Positions 16,968-26,698 of a stretch of DNA of 63,297 bases are shown here, piece by piece. The position numbers and the translations under genes were made by a program. Location of the stretch: positions 1 through 63,297 of the forward strand of contig JAQSXJ010000020.1 in the NCBI GenBank assembly GCA_029256725.1, written 5' to 3'. The DNA comes from Anaerocolumna sp. (GTDB lineage: Bacteria > Bacillota > Clostridia > Lachnospirales > Lachnospiraceae). The notes beneath the pieces are model-generated. The model searched no databases, had not been told where the DNA came from, and worked only from the letters and a program-made list of their open reading frames with translations. The stretch's first letter is position 1. Every line of letters starts with the position of its first letter.

Positions 16968-17912
16968 ATGATAAAGTCCGTATTTTCTATCGACTTACCG
17001 GTATTAGAAAGTATGAACATATGGAAAAACCGTATTGAACCTCTAAATAAGACTGGTAAAGAGAAAAGAATCAGTATCGTATCCGGAATTCATGGTGATG
17101 AATTGGAAGGCCAGTATATCTGTTATGAAATCATCCGACGAATCAAAGCCAACATTCATTTACTTCATGGAATCGTTGATATATATCCCTGTCTTAATCC
17201 CTTGGGAATTGAATCACTTACACGCGGAATACCAGCCTTTGACCTGGATCTGAATCGTTGTTTTCCGGGAAATAAAAATGGTGATATGGCAGAAAATGCC
17301 GCTCAGGCAATTGTTGAAGATATCCTGGGAGCTGAACTCTGTGTCGACCTGCATTCCTCTAATATATTTCTGCGTGAAATCCCACAGGTTCGAATGATCG
17401 AAGAGAATGCTAAGATGCTCTTACCATATGCTAAGCTTTTAAATCTTGACTTCGTGTGGGTACATCCTTCTGCAACCGTACAGAATGCCACTCTGACTCA
17501 CGCCCTGAATACTAGTGGTGTTCCCACCATAGCTGTTGAAATGGGTACCGGAATGCGTATAACAAAACAGTTCGGAGATCAAATTACAGAAGGTATCTTC
17601 TGTCTCCTGAAAGAACTTGGCATGTGGGAGGGTGAAGTTATAACGCCTAAAACACCGATTATTTCCACAGAAGGCGGAAGTGAAGTTACCATGGTTCATG
17701 CCGATACCTCCGGAATCTTTCTGCCCGAGGTAGAACACTGGATGGGTATAAAGAAAGGTGAAGTTATCGGAAATATCGTAGACAGCCTGAGCGGTGAGAT
17801 CAACCAGCATATCCTTGCTCCTTGTGATGGTATGGTATTTACCTTAAGAGAATATCCCGTGGTAAATGAAGGCTCTTTAATAGTCCGTATATTAGGAGGT
17901 AATTTTACATGA
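16968..17912 (+). CDS. M14/AstE-AspA family zinc deacylase
   Basis: A 314-residue protein of the succinylglutamate desuccinylase/aspartoacylase branch of the M14 carboxypeptidases. These are zinc enzymes that hydrolyse N-acyl amino acids or related amides. Zinc ligands are His42 and Glu45 (GIHGDELEG) and His129 (DLHSS); the catalytic Glu is Glu191 (AVEMGTGM). The C-terminal 80 residues form the beta-rich domain of this branch. The ATG at 16968 has AAAGGATG upstream. It overlaps by four bases (ATGA) with a paralogue, so the two are coupled. The natural substrate is unknown. Confidence 0.85.
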   Translation: MIKSVFSIDLPVLESMNIWKNRIEPLNKTGKEKRISIVSGIHGDELEGQYICYEIIRRIKANIHLLHGIVDIYPCLNPLGIESLTRGIPAFDLDLNRCFPGNKNGDMAENAAQAIVEDILGAELCVDLHSSNIFLREIPQVRMIEENAKMLLPYAKLLNLDFVWVHPSATVQNATLTHALNTSGVPTIAVEMGTGMRITKQFGDQITEGIFCLLKELGMWEGEVITPKTPIISTEGGSEVTMVHADTSGIFLPEVEHWMGIKKGEVIGNIVDSLSGEINQHILAPCDGMVFTLREYPVVNEGSLIVRILGGNFT

Positions 17913-18844
17913 TAAAAGCTACAGTATACTCCATCAAGACTCCTTTTCGCGGTGAATTAAATATTCCCTCCTATCATTTTGGCAAAGGTGAGAAATCTGC
18001 CTGCATCGTGGGACCAACCAGAGGAAATGAGATACAGCAGCTCTACATCTGCTCTCAGATTGTTAAAATCCTTGATAAACTGGAGAAGGCAGGCGCCATT
18101 GTTAATAATAATGAAATCATGGTGATTCCTTCTATCAATCATTACTCCATCAATGTTGAGAAACGCTTTTGGGCCATGGACAATACCGATATTAACCGTA
18201 TGTTTCCCGGCGACTCAGAAGGTGAAACTACCCGCCGAATTGCAGACGGCATCTTCAAGGCCGTAAAAGGATATAGTTACGGTATACAGTTTGCAAGCTT
18301 TCATACCCCCGGTGATTTTATTCCTCACGTAAGAATGATGGAAACCGGTTATCAGAATACCAGCCTTGCTAATCTGTTTGGACTTCCTTATGTAGTAACC
18401 AGAAAACCACGTCCTATTGATACTGCCACCTTAAATTATAACTGGCAAATGAACGGAACCAATGCCTTTAGCGTATATACTTCTGCTACGGATTATATTG
18501 ATGAGAAATCGGCTAATCAGGCTGTTTCCTCAGTACTTCGTTTCCTTACCAGAATGGGAATTATCAAATATAACTGCCATAACGGCTTTATAGCAACTAC
18601 TCTGGAAGAAGAAAGCCTGATGTCTATCAGAGCAGACGTATCAGGTATCTATAGAAGATTTAAAGAACCCGGCGAAGAAGTAGCCTTTGGAGACCTTCTT
18701 GCAGAAGTTGTTGATCCTATCGAGGGAGAAGTCATCTCACAGATTATTGCCCCAAGTGAAGGTATTATATTCTTTGCTCACAGGAAACCTCTGGTTATCG
18801 AAAATTGTACCGTTTATAAACTGATACGACGCCTCCATGAATAA
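17909..18844 (+). CDS. AstE-like paralogue with degenerate active site
   Basis: A 311-residue relative of the preceding gene product with the same length and fold. The zinc motif reads GPTRGNEIQQ, so the first ligand His is replaced by Arg38 while Glu41 remains. The position of the catalytic Glu (AVEMGTGM in the partner) reads SVYTSATDY. The third ligand region keeps a His (ASFHTPG). It therefore probably lacks the usual hydrolysis chemistry and may be a regulatory or structural partner of the active paralogue, or bind a different ligand. The start overlaps the stop of the upstream gene, which fits a one-to-one complex. A terminator follows within 14 bases. Confidence 0.8.
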   Translation: MIKATVYSIKTPFRGELNIPSYHFGKGEKSACIVGPTRGNEIQQLYICSQIVKILDKLEKAGAIVNNNEIMVIPSINHYSINVEKRFWAMDNTDINRMFPGDSEGETTRRIADGIFKAVKGYSYGIQFASFHTPGDFIPHVRMMETGYQNTSLANLFGLPYVVTRKPRPIDTATLNYNWQMNGTNAFSVYTSATDYIDEKSANQAVSSVLRFLTRMGIIKYNCHNGFIATTLEEESLMSIRADVSGIYRRFKEPGEEVAFGDLLAEVVDPIEGEVISQIIAPSEGIIFFAHRKPLVIENCTVYKLIRRLHE

Positions 18845-18857
18845 CGGTTAAGAACAA

Positions 18858-18888
18858 CGGGCAGTTCACTATGGTGAACTGCCCGTTT
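18858..18888. terminator. Bidirectional rho-independent terminator
   Basis: A perfect 12-base stem, CGGGCAGTTCAC (18858-18869) with its complement (18874-18885), and a four-base loop. It lies between the convergent deacylase and solute-binding genes. Confidence 0.85.
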
Positions 18889-18917
18889 CATTTAACAAAA
18901 CCCAATATTATATTAAA

Positions 18918-20711
18918 TTAATTCGCTGCTTTCGCTTTATCTTCTGCTGCTTTTCTTAAAGCTGCTTCATTCATACACCAAGCGATGCAATCATCATAGC
19001 CATATTCTTTTGCTTTTGATTGTAATTCAGCAACAATAGTGTCAAACTCAGCATCGGTCTTAGCATAAATTGCATTCCAGGAATAAGTCTTGATAGCTTC
19101 TTTTACCTGATTCCAGGTTGTGCTGAGCTCATCACTCTTAGCACCTGTAGAGTAGTTTGTTCCAATTGCTACAGAGAATCTTCCATCATTTAAGTACTCA
19201 TCAGCACTAAGATATCCGGTATACTTCTTCCACTCCTGCTCAGCATTGGTAGTCTCTTTCTTTAAAGTACTACCCCAGAACAGATAGTTAAAGGGTTCTC
19301 CATTACCATCAGGGTTAATACTGTCAAGTGCCCAAGTAGTGTTATTCATCTTAAAGTTACCATCTTCAAAAGTTCCTGAATAACCATCAGTCATTTCTGT
19401 CTTCTGATCAGCTTTGCTGGCAGCACCTAAATCTGTAAGGTAAGCATATCCCTGATCATCATAATCCCAGGAAACGCCCTGAGGACCATAGTTAGAGGTC
19501 ATAACACCTTCAGGAGTACTCAGCCAGTTAATGATAGCCATGCAAAGTTCAGGATACTGTGTATTAGCACCAATAGACCAAACTCTGTTACCACCATATA
19601 CATTTAGACCATAGCTTAAAACTTTCATATCTTTTGCTGCCAGAGCAAACATACCTTTTCCTTCGGAGGTATGAGTATCGGTATTGTATAAAGCCTGACC
19701 AAGGAAGTTGAAGATATTAAATACTGCTGCACCATCTGTATATGCATCACTTGCTTCTGTGGAGGTCTGAGTCATGGAATCAGGATCCAGCAAGCCTTTT
19801 TGATATAACTGGTTGTAGAACTTAAGACTTCTTAAATATATACTGTTATCATCCAGGATAGGCTGTGCAGTCTGTGTATTTACATCATATAAGGTAAATC
19901 CAAATTCATCATATCCGTATAAAGCACCAAGTGCCTTAACATACATAACCATATCGCCGTCCCAGTCTTTGAATAAAGACATAGCATAAGTCTTCTGTCC
20001 GGAATCGGAAGTAGGGTTTTCTTTAACCATTTTCTCAAGTACAGGTATAAAATCTTCTAAGGTATTTACTTCAGGATATCCTAACTTAGCATATAAATCC
20101 CATCTGATATCAGGATGATAGAAGAAGGATTCATGTTCATCAGAGGAAGAACCAACGTTGTGACCGACGCCGTATAAGGTTCCGCCGGAGATATCTTTGT
20201 TCTTCTGAAGAGCTACCTGCATATTTTCGTTAATATAAGGGCCGTAATCCTGTAAAATCTCATCTTCATTCCAGTCTAAGAGTAAGCCACCCTGGATTGC
20301 CTGTTTGTACTCATCTCCATCCTGTCCGAAGATAACGATGTCACCAAGTTCGCCGGATTCCATACGTGTAGAGAATACACCGTCACCGGTAGGAATAATG
20401 TTAAGCTTAACATTAAACTTATCTTTCATAACCTGAGCAAACCATCCGATCTGCTCTCCTGAATAGTTAGCCAGCTGGCTGTATACTGTTAATTCTACTG
20501 TTTCTTTGGGAATAATGTCTGCTAAAAGATCCTCTGCAGATTCTTCCGGTTCAGCTGTTGCTGCATCAGTAGCTTCCGGTGTTGCTGTTGTTGTATTATT
20601 TCCGCTGCTATTTTTTGCGCCGTTCTTATCACCAGACCCGCAACCCCATAGTCCCCAGCACATAAGTGTTACAATAAGCAAAAGTGAAACTAATCTCCTT
20701 GCTCTTTTCAT
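18918..20711 (-). CDS. Carbohydrate ABC transporter solute-binding lipoprotein
   Basis: A 597-residue lipoprotein that captures a sugar outside the cell and hands it to the membrane permeases. The signal peptide ends in LWGC, so Cys24 is the lipidated residue. A Ser/Thr/Asn/Glu-rich linker (about 25-62) follows, then a large two-lobed binding protein like LplA-type oligosaccharide receptors, longer than the usual 400-450 residues. AAGGAGG lies nine bases before the ATG. The two permease genes lie directly upstream on the same strand (LplB, LplC, then this gene). The sugar cannot be deduced. Confidence 0.92.
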   Translation of the reverse strand: MKRARRLVSLLLIVTLMCWGLWGCGSGDKNGAKNSSGNNTTTATPEATDAATAEPEESAEDLLADIIPKETVELTVYSQLANYSGEQIGWFAQVMKDKFNVKLNIIPTGDGVFSTRMESGELGDIVIFGQDGDEYKQAIQGGLLLDWNEDEILQDYGPYINENMQVALQKNKDISGGTLYGVGHNVGSSSDEHESFFYHPDIRWDLYAKLGYPEVNTLEDFIPVLEKMVKENPTSDSGQKTYAMSLFKDWDGDMVMYVKALGALYGYDEFGFTLYDVNTQTAQPILDDNSIYLRSLKFYNQLYQKGLLDPDSMTQTSTEASDAYTDGAAVFNIFNFLGQALYNTDTHTSEGKGMFALAAKDMKVLSYGLNVYGGNRVWSIGANTQYPELCMAIINWLSTPEGVMTSNYGPQGVSWDYDDQGYAYLTDLGAASKADQKTEMTDGYSGTFEDGNFKMNNTTWALDSINPDGNGEPFNYLFWGSTLKKETTNAEQEWKKYTGYLSADEYLNDGRFSVAIGTNYSTGAKSDELSTTWNQVKEAIKTYSWNAIYAKTDAEFDTIVAELQSKAKEYGYDDCIAWCMNEAALRKAAEDKAKAAN

Positions 20712-20856
20712 AATAAATACCCTCCTTTTTATTTATCTTAAAATCGGTGCCATATAAGTTGAATCAAGTGTAAACTCCATATATTTATTCTCTTTTACCG
20801 ATCGAGAGGTAAACATAAAATTCAACTTAATATACCCGAATTCTAACGAAAGATAA

Positions 20857-21813
20857 TCAGCCTTTTACCGCTCCGATCATAATACCCTTTTCAAAGTATC
20901 TTTGAAGGAAGGGGTATACCAGAAGAATTGGTATAATAGATACCATGGCTACCGTAAATTTAATGGTTCTGGTATTTAAAGCCTGCTGTACCATATCAGA
21001 AGTAATACCGCTTCCGGATTTCATCAGTGCCGCAAGATTAGAGGACTGATTCAGGTACACATAAAGTCTGTATTGCAGTGTATATAACTTCGGCTCACCT
21101 GACATTAATATCATGGAATCTGTAAAGGAATTCCAATGACCTAAAGCACCAAATATTGCTATGGTAGCAAGAATCGGTTTGCACAGAGGGAAGATAATTA
21201 CTTTAAATCTGGAAATATAGCCTGCGCCATCAATAGAAGCACTTTCCTCAAGCTCTGTAGGTATGGATTCTATATACGTCTTAACCAATATGATATTATA
21301 AGGTGCTACAATACTTGGAATGATATATCCTAAAAAGGAATTGGTAAGTCCTAACATGGACATATTCAGATACCAGGGTATTAATCCAGCATTAAAATAC
21401 ATTGTAACAACCAGCAGACGGTACCATACCTTTCTTCCCCACATTTCCCTTTTGGTTACCAGATAGCCTACAAAAGCAGAGGCTAATACCATGATGAACG
21501 TACCAATCAGGGTTCTTGCTACGGATACCATAATGGAGCTTCCTAAATTGCTTACACTGGTAAGAGCAAGATAATTGTCAAAATGAATTCCTTTTGGCAG
21601 GAAGGTTATCCGACCAGCCTTTATCAGTTCATTATCACTGATTGTATTGATGAACAAATAATAAAAAGGGAAAAAGCAAACAAGCGTAAATGCTGCAAAA
21701 AAAGTATAATTCAAAATATTAAATACAATATCTCCGGGAGAAGATGGGATTCTCTTTTTTACTTTTCGAATTTTCGCTGTACTATTCCCCGTGTCCTTGC
21801 CTGTATATCCCAT
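20857..21813 (-). CDS. Carbohydrate ABC transporter permease, LplC/MalG type
   Basis: A 318-residue inner-membrane permease with six hydrophobic segments. The cytoplasmic EAA-type loop (EESASIDGAG, then PLCKP) that docks onto the ATPase is present. It is the second permease of an LplB/LplC-type oligosaccharide importer. The start is the ATG at 21813, with AGGAGGTG upstream; a GTG two codons earlier overlaps that site. Neighbours are the longer LplB-type permease before it (11-base gap) and the binding protein after it. No ATPase gene is nearby; such importers usually share an MsmX-type ATPase encoded elsewhere. Confidence 0.92.
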   Translation of the reverse strand: MGYTGKDTGNSTAKIRKVKKRIPSSPGDIVFNILNYTFFAAFTLVCFFPFYYLFINTISDNELIKAGRITFLPKGIHFDNYLALTSVSNLGSSIMVSVARTLIGTFIMVLASAFVGYLVTKREMWGRKVWYRLLVVTMYFNAGLIPWYLNMSMLGLTNSFLGYIIPSIVAPYNIILVKTYIESIPTELEESASIDGAGYISRFKVIIFPLCKPILATIAIFGALGHWNSFTDSMILMSGEPKLYTLQYRLYVYLNQSSNLAALMKSGSGITSDMVQQALNTRTIKFTVAMVSIIPILLVYPFLQRYFEKGIMIGAVKG

Positions 21814-21824
21814 TTTCACACCTC

Positions 21825-23276
21825 CTATATAATGCTTTCTTTACGTATCAACTTGGAAAGTCCGTTTGCCATAAACAGCAATATGATACTAATGATTGAC
21901 TTCACCATACCGACAACAGTTGCCAGCGGAATATTTCCGGTATCACTGCTTCCAAGTCCCAGTAAATATACATAGAGATCAAGAACCTCTATATTAGATT
22001 TATTGGCGGAATTCTTGAAAACAAAATATTGATCCATACCATTGCTCAGAATACCTGCTATCGCAAGCATTAACAATACAAAGAAGGTTGGTAAGAGACC
22101 GGGTACTGTTATGTACCACATTTTCTTGAATCTTCCGGCACCGTCTACCGTTGCCGCTTCGTATAACTGCTGATCAATTCCGGATATGGCAGCCAGATAG
22201 ATAATAGCTCCCCAGCCAAGACCTTTCCATAAACTCCAGGCTAACATCTTAAGCCAGATGTGATCTCCGCTTAATAAGAAATTTACGCCTTCTTTCAGGA
22301 AACCGATATCAACAAGAACGGTATTAATAAAACCTTCTGTTGAAAACAAAGCGAAAGCAAAAGCATATACCAATACCCAGCTGATGAAATTAGGTATGGT
22401 AGTCAGCGTCTGTACCAGTTTACGATATCTGGTTGCTTTGATCTCTGACAGGAAAATTGCAAAGGCCATTGGGAAGATAGAAGTTGCTAGCCCTAGACCA
22501 CTCATGGCAAGTGTATTTTTTAATACTCTTAAGATATCATTTCTGGTTGCGGAATTCTGAAAGAGATAACGAAACCATTTAAAACCAACAAAATTCTCAG
22601 CGCTTAATCCAAGTCCCGGCTTGTAGTCATATAAACCATAACGCCAGCCCCATAACGGGAGGTAGGAAAATACCATACATAATATAAGGAAAGGAAGCAT
22701 AAGAAGGAATAAATAATATTTAGATTCCATCGTATATTTATCTTCCTTGGAAGGTCTTGGTAACAAGTAGCTTGCAGCCAGTGAAAGTACCAGACATGCT
22801 ATGGATAAACAGGCCAGTATCATTAATCCCATAGGAAGAACCGGATCTACCTTTTTAAGATTTGTACTTTCAAGTAACTGATTATAAGCTAAGAAAATTC
22901 CCCCAAAACCAATTAAGCTTATAAAAGAACCTAAAGCTGTTAAACGAGCTGACAGTCTCTTTAATTTAAGTTGTCCAAGACTGATAGCGCCTCCGGCACT
23001 GCAGGTAATATACCCAAGACAAGATAGCAGTGCAGACAGAAATAATAAAGTTAACGTCCCCTGCTCGACCCAGCCTCTCATTAAGGCTCTTTTAAATCCC
23101 GAAAAAGCAGTTGAGTAAACCAATCCTGATGTAAAAAGGGACAGGTTATCATTAATCAGTCCGCTTATTCTGGCAGGATTCAGTGCGGGCACAAACAAGC
23201 TCAACGCCAGTAAGATAACCAGTAATCTAATAATATTTATTAACAGTCCTATGCCAGTTAATTTCTTCTGCCCCAT
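21825..23276 (-). CDS. LplB/MalF-type permease with N-terminal extension
   Basis: A 483-residue permease. The C-terminal 300 residues are a standard LplB-type domain with six membrane segments and the EAA loop (QQLYEAATVDGAG). The first 170-180 residues are unusual: they add about five further hydrophobic segments (for example IIRLLVILLALSLFVPAL and TLTLLFLSALLSCLGYI) joined by a short charged loop. MalF proteins carry a periplasmic insertion, but this extension is N-terminal and purely membrane-like. GGAGG lies 7 bases before the ATG. It heads the transport operon. Confidence 0.88.
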   Translation of the reverse strand: MGQKKLTGIGLLINIIRLLVILLALSLFVPALNPARISGLINDNLSLFTSGLVYSTAFSGFKRALMRGWVEQGTLTLLFLSALLSCLGYITCSAGGAISLGQLKLKRLSARLTALGSFISLIGFGGIFLAYNQLLESTNLKKVDPVLPMGLMILACLSIACLVLSLAASYLLPRPSKEDKYTMESKYYLFLLMLPFLILCMVFSYLPLWGWRYGLYDYKPGLGLSAENFVGFKWFRYLFQNSATRNDILRVLKNTLAMSGLGLATSIFPMAFAIFLSEIKATRYRKLVQTLTTIPNFISWVLVYAFAFALFSTEGFINTVLVDIGFLKEGVNFLLSGDHIWLKMLAWSLWKGLGWGAIIYLAAISGIDQQLYEAATVDGAGRFKKMWYITVPGLLPTFFVLLMLAIAGILSNGMDQYFVFKNSANKSNIEVLDLYVYLLGLGSSDTGNIPLATVVGMVKSIISIILLFMANGLSKLIRKESII

Positions 23277-23537
23277 AATTTTTCCTCCATTGTTTATTAA
23301 CTTAACTTATTGTAAACTTTCTTCATAAAAGATACCACCCAAATATATTGATATTAAATACCCCAATTTTTATACTTAAAACCTGCCTGCTTTAAGTAAT
23401 TTTCAAGGTGATTTTCTTAAACGGAATACCATAAATTAAATGGTGTAACATTAAGCTCTTATGCTGTTAAATGGGGCGTATATGGGGTTTTCTACTACTT
23501 GCTCTTTAATCATTTTAAAACTTATTCTCTGCTTGTA

Positions 23538-24448
23538 TCAATTAAGCAGAGCCCTTAAGTTTCGTGGTAATCCTCCAGAGTATCCTGACAGTTCCATACT
23601 TTTAATTTTCTGTATAACAGATTCCGTCAATTCTTCCTTGTTACAGCCAGGAAGAATCAACTGTGTTTCCTCTTCCGTAAATTCAGCCAATTCTTTAGTC
23701 TCTTTTACTACCCTGTTTTTGGGACAGGCTTCCTGGCAGCGGGTACAGCCTATAAGCGCGTTGTGTGCTTTTGCAGGAATCCATTCAGGAAAGGGAGCCT
23801 CCTCACCTGCTTCATTATGATAGGTCAGGCATTTATCAGTATTTAATAAGAAAGTTTCCGCTGATATGGCCCCTGTAGGACAGTGTTCCTGACAGATCCT
23901 GCACTTTCCACAGGAATCCATGACCTTTAGGTCAGAAACCTCTGTTTTTTCGCAGGGAAGGTCCGAATAAAGAACGATGAAGTTTACATAGGAGCCCATT
24001 TCTTTTACGTAAGCGATGTTGTTTCTTCCGTATTCCGCTAACCCGCTTTTGACCGCCAGTAATTTGTTCGGAAGCCTATATGTAAGTTTCACCTGATACC
24101 CTTCTTTACTTAAGGCTTCCTTCATATAGATCTCAACTCTTTTGTTAGAGACAGAATAATCCCAGTAGGTTGCCGGTACAGTAACTGATACCGGATTCTC
24201 ATTATAATGAAAAATAACCTTCCCTGCTATGCATGGTGTTGCTGCTATAATTAAAGAATGTGGTATAAATGCCAGTTCCGGTTTCTCAAACGAAAAATAC
24301 TCTTCAATAAGATACTTCTGATAAGAGTTGATATTTTCTTTGTTATCTAATAGATGCATTTCATCTTTTAAAAGTTTAATGTTTCAATCGGTACTACTCG
24401 GATACAGTCTCCGTGTTTCGCTGACTCTTGTACTAATAGGTCATACAT
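23538..24448 (-). pseudogene. QueG-like 4Fe-4S protein, frameshifted near the N-terminus
   Basis: A ferredoxin-type protein related to epoxyqueuosine reductase (QueG). Two 4Fe-4S motifs are clear (CGKCRICQEHCPTGAI and CTRCQEACPKN) and the C-terminus ends PRNLRALLN. The best start, ATG at 24446-24448 with AGGAGGAAAATT upstream, opens the frame MYDLLVQESAKHGDC, which stops at 24368-24370 after 26 residues. The downstream frame is open through that point and reads KLLKDEM before the ATG at 24357-24359. Restoring one base in the A-run before CTTTTAAAA joins the two frames into a continuous protein of expected layout. It is a one-base deletion, a sequencing error, or a true frameshift mutation; a truncated start at 24359 is possible. 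Confidence 0.72.
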
Positions 24449-24688
24449 GATAATTTTCCTCCTATATTTAGTTCTACCTTGCATAAGTTTCACTTGATTA
24501 AACACCTGCTATTTATGCTGTAGTACTAGCATTTTCCCTTCCATTTATTTCTTATATAATCCAATTATAGCAAGCTAAACTCTCTGGCAAAATGCCAAAA
24601 AGCTCTTATTTGTGTAAAATCGTAGGCTGTTTTTGCATAGATTTCACAGAATTTTCATATATTTTATCCAAAAAACCATCCAATGAAC

Positions 24689-24716
24689 TTGACTTATATG
24701 GAAAAAGTATTAAAAT
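24689..24716 (+). promoter_or_regulatory. Sigma-A-type promoter for the PrsA-like gene
   Basis: TTGACT at 24689-24694 and TAAAAT at 24711-24716 with a 16-base spacer, about 60 bases before the GTG start at 24775. Confidence 0.6.
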
Positions 24717-24774
24717 GATATTATGTGTCTTTTCTACAATCGTCACATGAATCACATATAATGGAGGAAGTACA

Positions 24775-25893
24775 GTGAAGAAATCAAAAAAGATCATTAC
24801 CAGACTGTTAGTTATGGCTTTGACAGCGGGAATGATATTCGCTGCAGGATGCAGCAAAAAAACAGACTCTACCTTAGTGGTAACAGTTAACGATGAAAAG
24901 CTTACAATGCAGGATATGATGTATTTCATTTATGCTATGGAAGCTCAGGGGCAGATGTATACACAATACTACCCTACCTATTGGGATATGGAATATTCCG
25001 AGGGTGTCACCATGAGGGATCAGATGAAGACAAGTGTTATGGATGCTGCCGTTATGTGGGAAATTCTATATCAGAAATCTAAAGAAGCAGGCAATACTCT
25101 TACTGACGAAGAGAAGACAACTATTGATACAAATGTTGAATCTATGTGGACCGAATTAAAAGAGGATGAAGAGCGCCTAAAACTTACCGGTTTTACAAAA
25201 GAAATTCTTGTAGCATCCTATGAGAAATTACAGCTGGCAGACAAGTATTATCAGACCGTTCTTGATTCACTTGAAGTCAACGAAGATGAAATCAAAGCTG
25301 GTATTGATAAAGAAGCTTACAAACAATATGATACAGAGTATCTGTATGCAGCAACCTCAAAATACAATGAAAGTTATCAGTTAGTGGAACTTACTGATGA
25401 AGAAAAAGCTGCTGCAAAAGACGCAATCGAACAAGCACTTAAAGATGTACAGGCAGGTAAAGCATTTGCTGATATCGCAAAAGATAATGAAGCTTTAACT
25501 ACTACTACTCTTAACTTTGTAAAAGATGATGGAACTGCTGATGCAGCATATCAGGAAGCTGCCATGAAACTTAAGAACGATGAAGTAACTGATGGAATTA
25601 TCGAAACTTCAACCGGTTATTACATTATTAAGATGACAAATAACAACAGTACTGAAAGTTATGATACTGCTGTTACAGAAGCCATCAGCAACGCTCAGAC
25701 TCAAGCTTTTACTGATAAGTATGACAACGAAATCAAAAAAGAATATACTATAAAAGTTAATGATAAAGTGTGGGATACAGTTGTAATGGGAGAGACTACA
25801 ATTCCTGTAGCTGAGAGAATTACCTCTACACCTACACCGGAAGCTACTGCTACTCCTGAGGCAACAGCTACTCCTACGGAAAGCGGTAAATAA
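24775..25893 (+). CDS. PrsA/PpiC-like parvulin foldase lipoprotein
   Basis: A 372-residue extracellular lipoprotein related to PrsA/SurA foldases, which help exported proteins fold and may isomerise prolyl bonds. The lipobox ends in AAGC, so Cys26 is lipidated. A SurA-like helical region (about 35-170) is followed by a PpiC-type parvulin domain (about 180-310) and a Pro/Thr tail (TPTPEATATPEAT) that may span the wall. The GTG start has GGAGGAAGTACA upstream. It is monocistronic with a strong terminator. The parvulin domain is weakly conserved, so chaperone activity is likelier than isomerase activity. Confidence 0.82.
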   Translation: MKKSKKIITRLLVMALTAGMIFAAGCSKKTDSTLVVTVNDEKLTMQDMMYFIYAMEAQGQMYTQYYPTYWDMEYSEGVTMRDQMKTSVMDAAVMWEILYQKSKEAGNTLTDEEKTTIDTNVESMWTELKEDEERLKLTGFTKEILVASYEKLQLADKYYQTVLDSLEVNEDEIKAGIDKEAYKQYDTEYLYAATSKYNESYQLVELTDEEKAAAKDAIEQALKDVQAGKAFADIAKDNEALTTTTLNFVKDDGTADAAYQEAAMKLKNDEVTDGIIETSTGYYIIKMTNNNSTESYDTAVTEAISNAQTQAFTDKYDNEIKKEYTIKVNDKVWDTVVMGETTIPVAERITSTPTPEATATPEATATPTESGK

Positions 25894-25920
25894 CTCCATA
25901 CTTCAAATAATATACATTGT

Positions 25921-25976
25921 AAAAGCCATTTTCACTGTAAGTTGAATGCTTACTTTAGAAAATGGCTTTTATTTTT
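25921..25976 (+). terminator. Rho-independent terminator of the PrsA-like gene
   Basis: AAAAGCCATTTTC (25921-25933) pairs with GAAAATGGCTTTT (25958-25970), followed by a T-rich run. Confidence 0.9.
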
Positions 25977-26073
25977 TATTTTTTGGAACTATTTTTCCTT
26001 CTTATCGTCTAATCTATATAACAGGTAATATTCATCCCAAATAGCTTAGGAATGAAAATTGAATTAATAGGAA

Positions 26074-26131
26074 CTGTGAAAGAATACCTTTTCACTCCCA
26101 TAATTTTGTACGCGTGTTTAAACACGCAGAT
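26074..26131 (+). repeat. Short repeat with hairpin, copy 2
   Basis: The partner of 3191-3249. Here the small hairpin is perfect (GCGTGT, TTAA, ACACGC) and GCAGAT follows. It sits immediately before the ribosome binding site of the 26143 gene, so it would lie in that gene's 5' leader if transcribed from upstream. Confidence 0.4.
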
Positions 26132-26142
26132 TGGAGATCATT

Positions 26143-26676
26143 ATGAAAAATAAAAAAAATATACTCGGTATATTAATATTAGCTTTAGTACTCTTTACCG
26201 TATCATTAACAACTGTACAAGCAGCCGGACAGTATAAGAAAAACAACACAAACAAGAGTCAGGATTCCAAAAATAATTCAAAAGGCACCAAAAAAGATGA
26301 CAAAAAATCTACTAAGAAAAAAGTTACAATTAAGCCTGTAGCTGTTCTGAATAAGGACTCTCTCGATTTTAAGATTATTATTAAAAATCCCACCAAAAAG
26401 GATGCTGCCATTGAAAGCAGCTCCGGTCAGGTATTTGATTTTGAAGTATTAGATGCAAAAAAACAGCCTTTATATCGTTGGTCAGCTGATAAGAGCTTTA
26501 TCGCAGTTATTACCACTACTGAAATAAAAGCCAAGGATAAACTGGAATTAGGTGACTTCTTAACCGGTGAAGTATTCCAGCAAATTAAAGATAAAGCAGT
26601 CTATGTAAAGGCATATATAACCGGTACAGCTGATTTCGTAAATCAGGACGGCTATCTGGTAAAAATTAAGAAATAA
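26143..26676 (+). CDS. Secreted BsuPI-domain protein
   Basis: A 177-residue exported protein. The signal peptide (about 1-28) ends near VQAAG. A Lys/Asn/Ser-rich linker of about 40 residues is followed by a BsuPI-type beta-sandwich (about 70-177) with the family pattern SSGQVFDFEVLD and YRWSADK. BsuPI was named for an intracellular proteinase inhibitor of Bacillus, but many secreted versions have no proven inhibitor role. The ATG at 26143 has GGAG six bases upstream. A large palindromic element begins 23 bases after the stop codon. Confidence 0.75.
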   Translation: MKNKKNILGILILALVLFTVSLTTVQAAGQYKKNNTNKSQDSKNNSKGTKKDDKKSTKKKVTIKPVAVLNKDSLDFKIIIKNPTKKDAAIESSSGQVFDFEVLDAKKQPLYRWSADKSFIAVITTTEIKAKDKLELGDFLTGEVFQQIKDKAVYVKAYITGTADFVNQDGYLVKIKK

Positions 26677-26698
26677 CTTTGATTTGAGTCAGTTTTTA

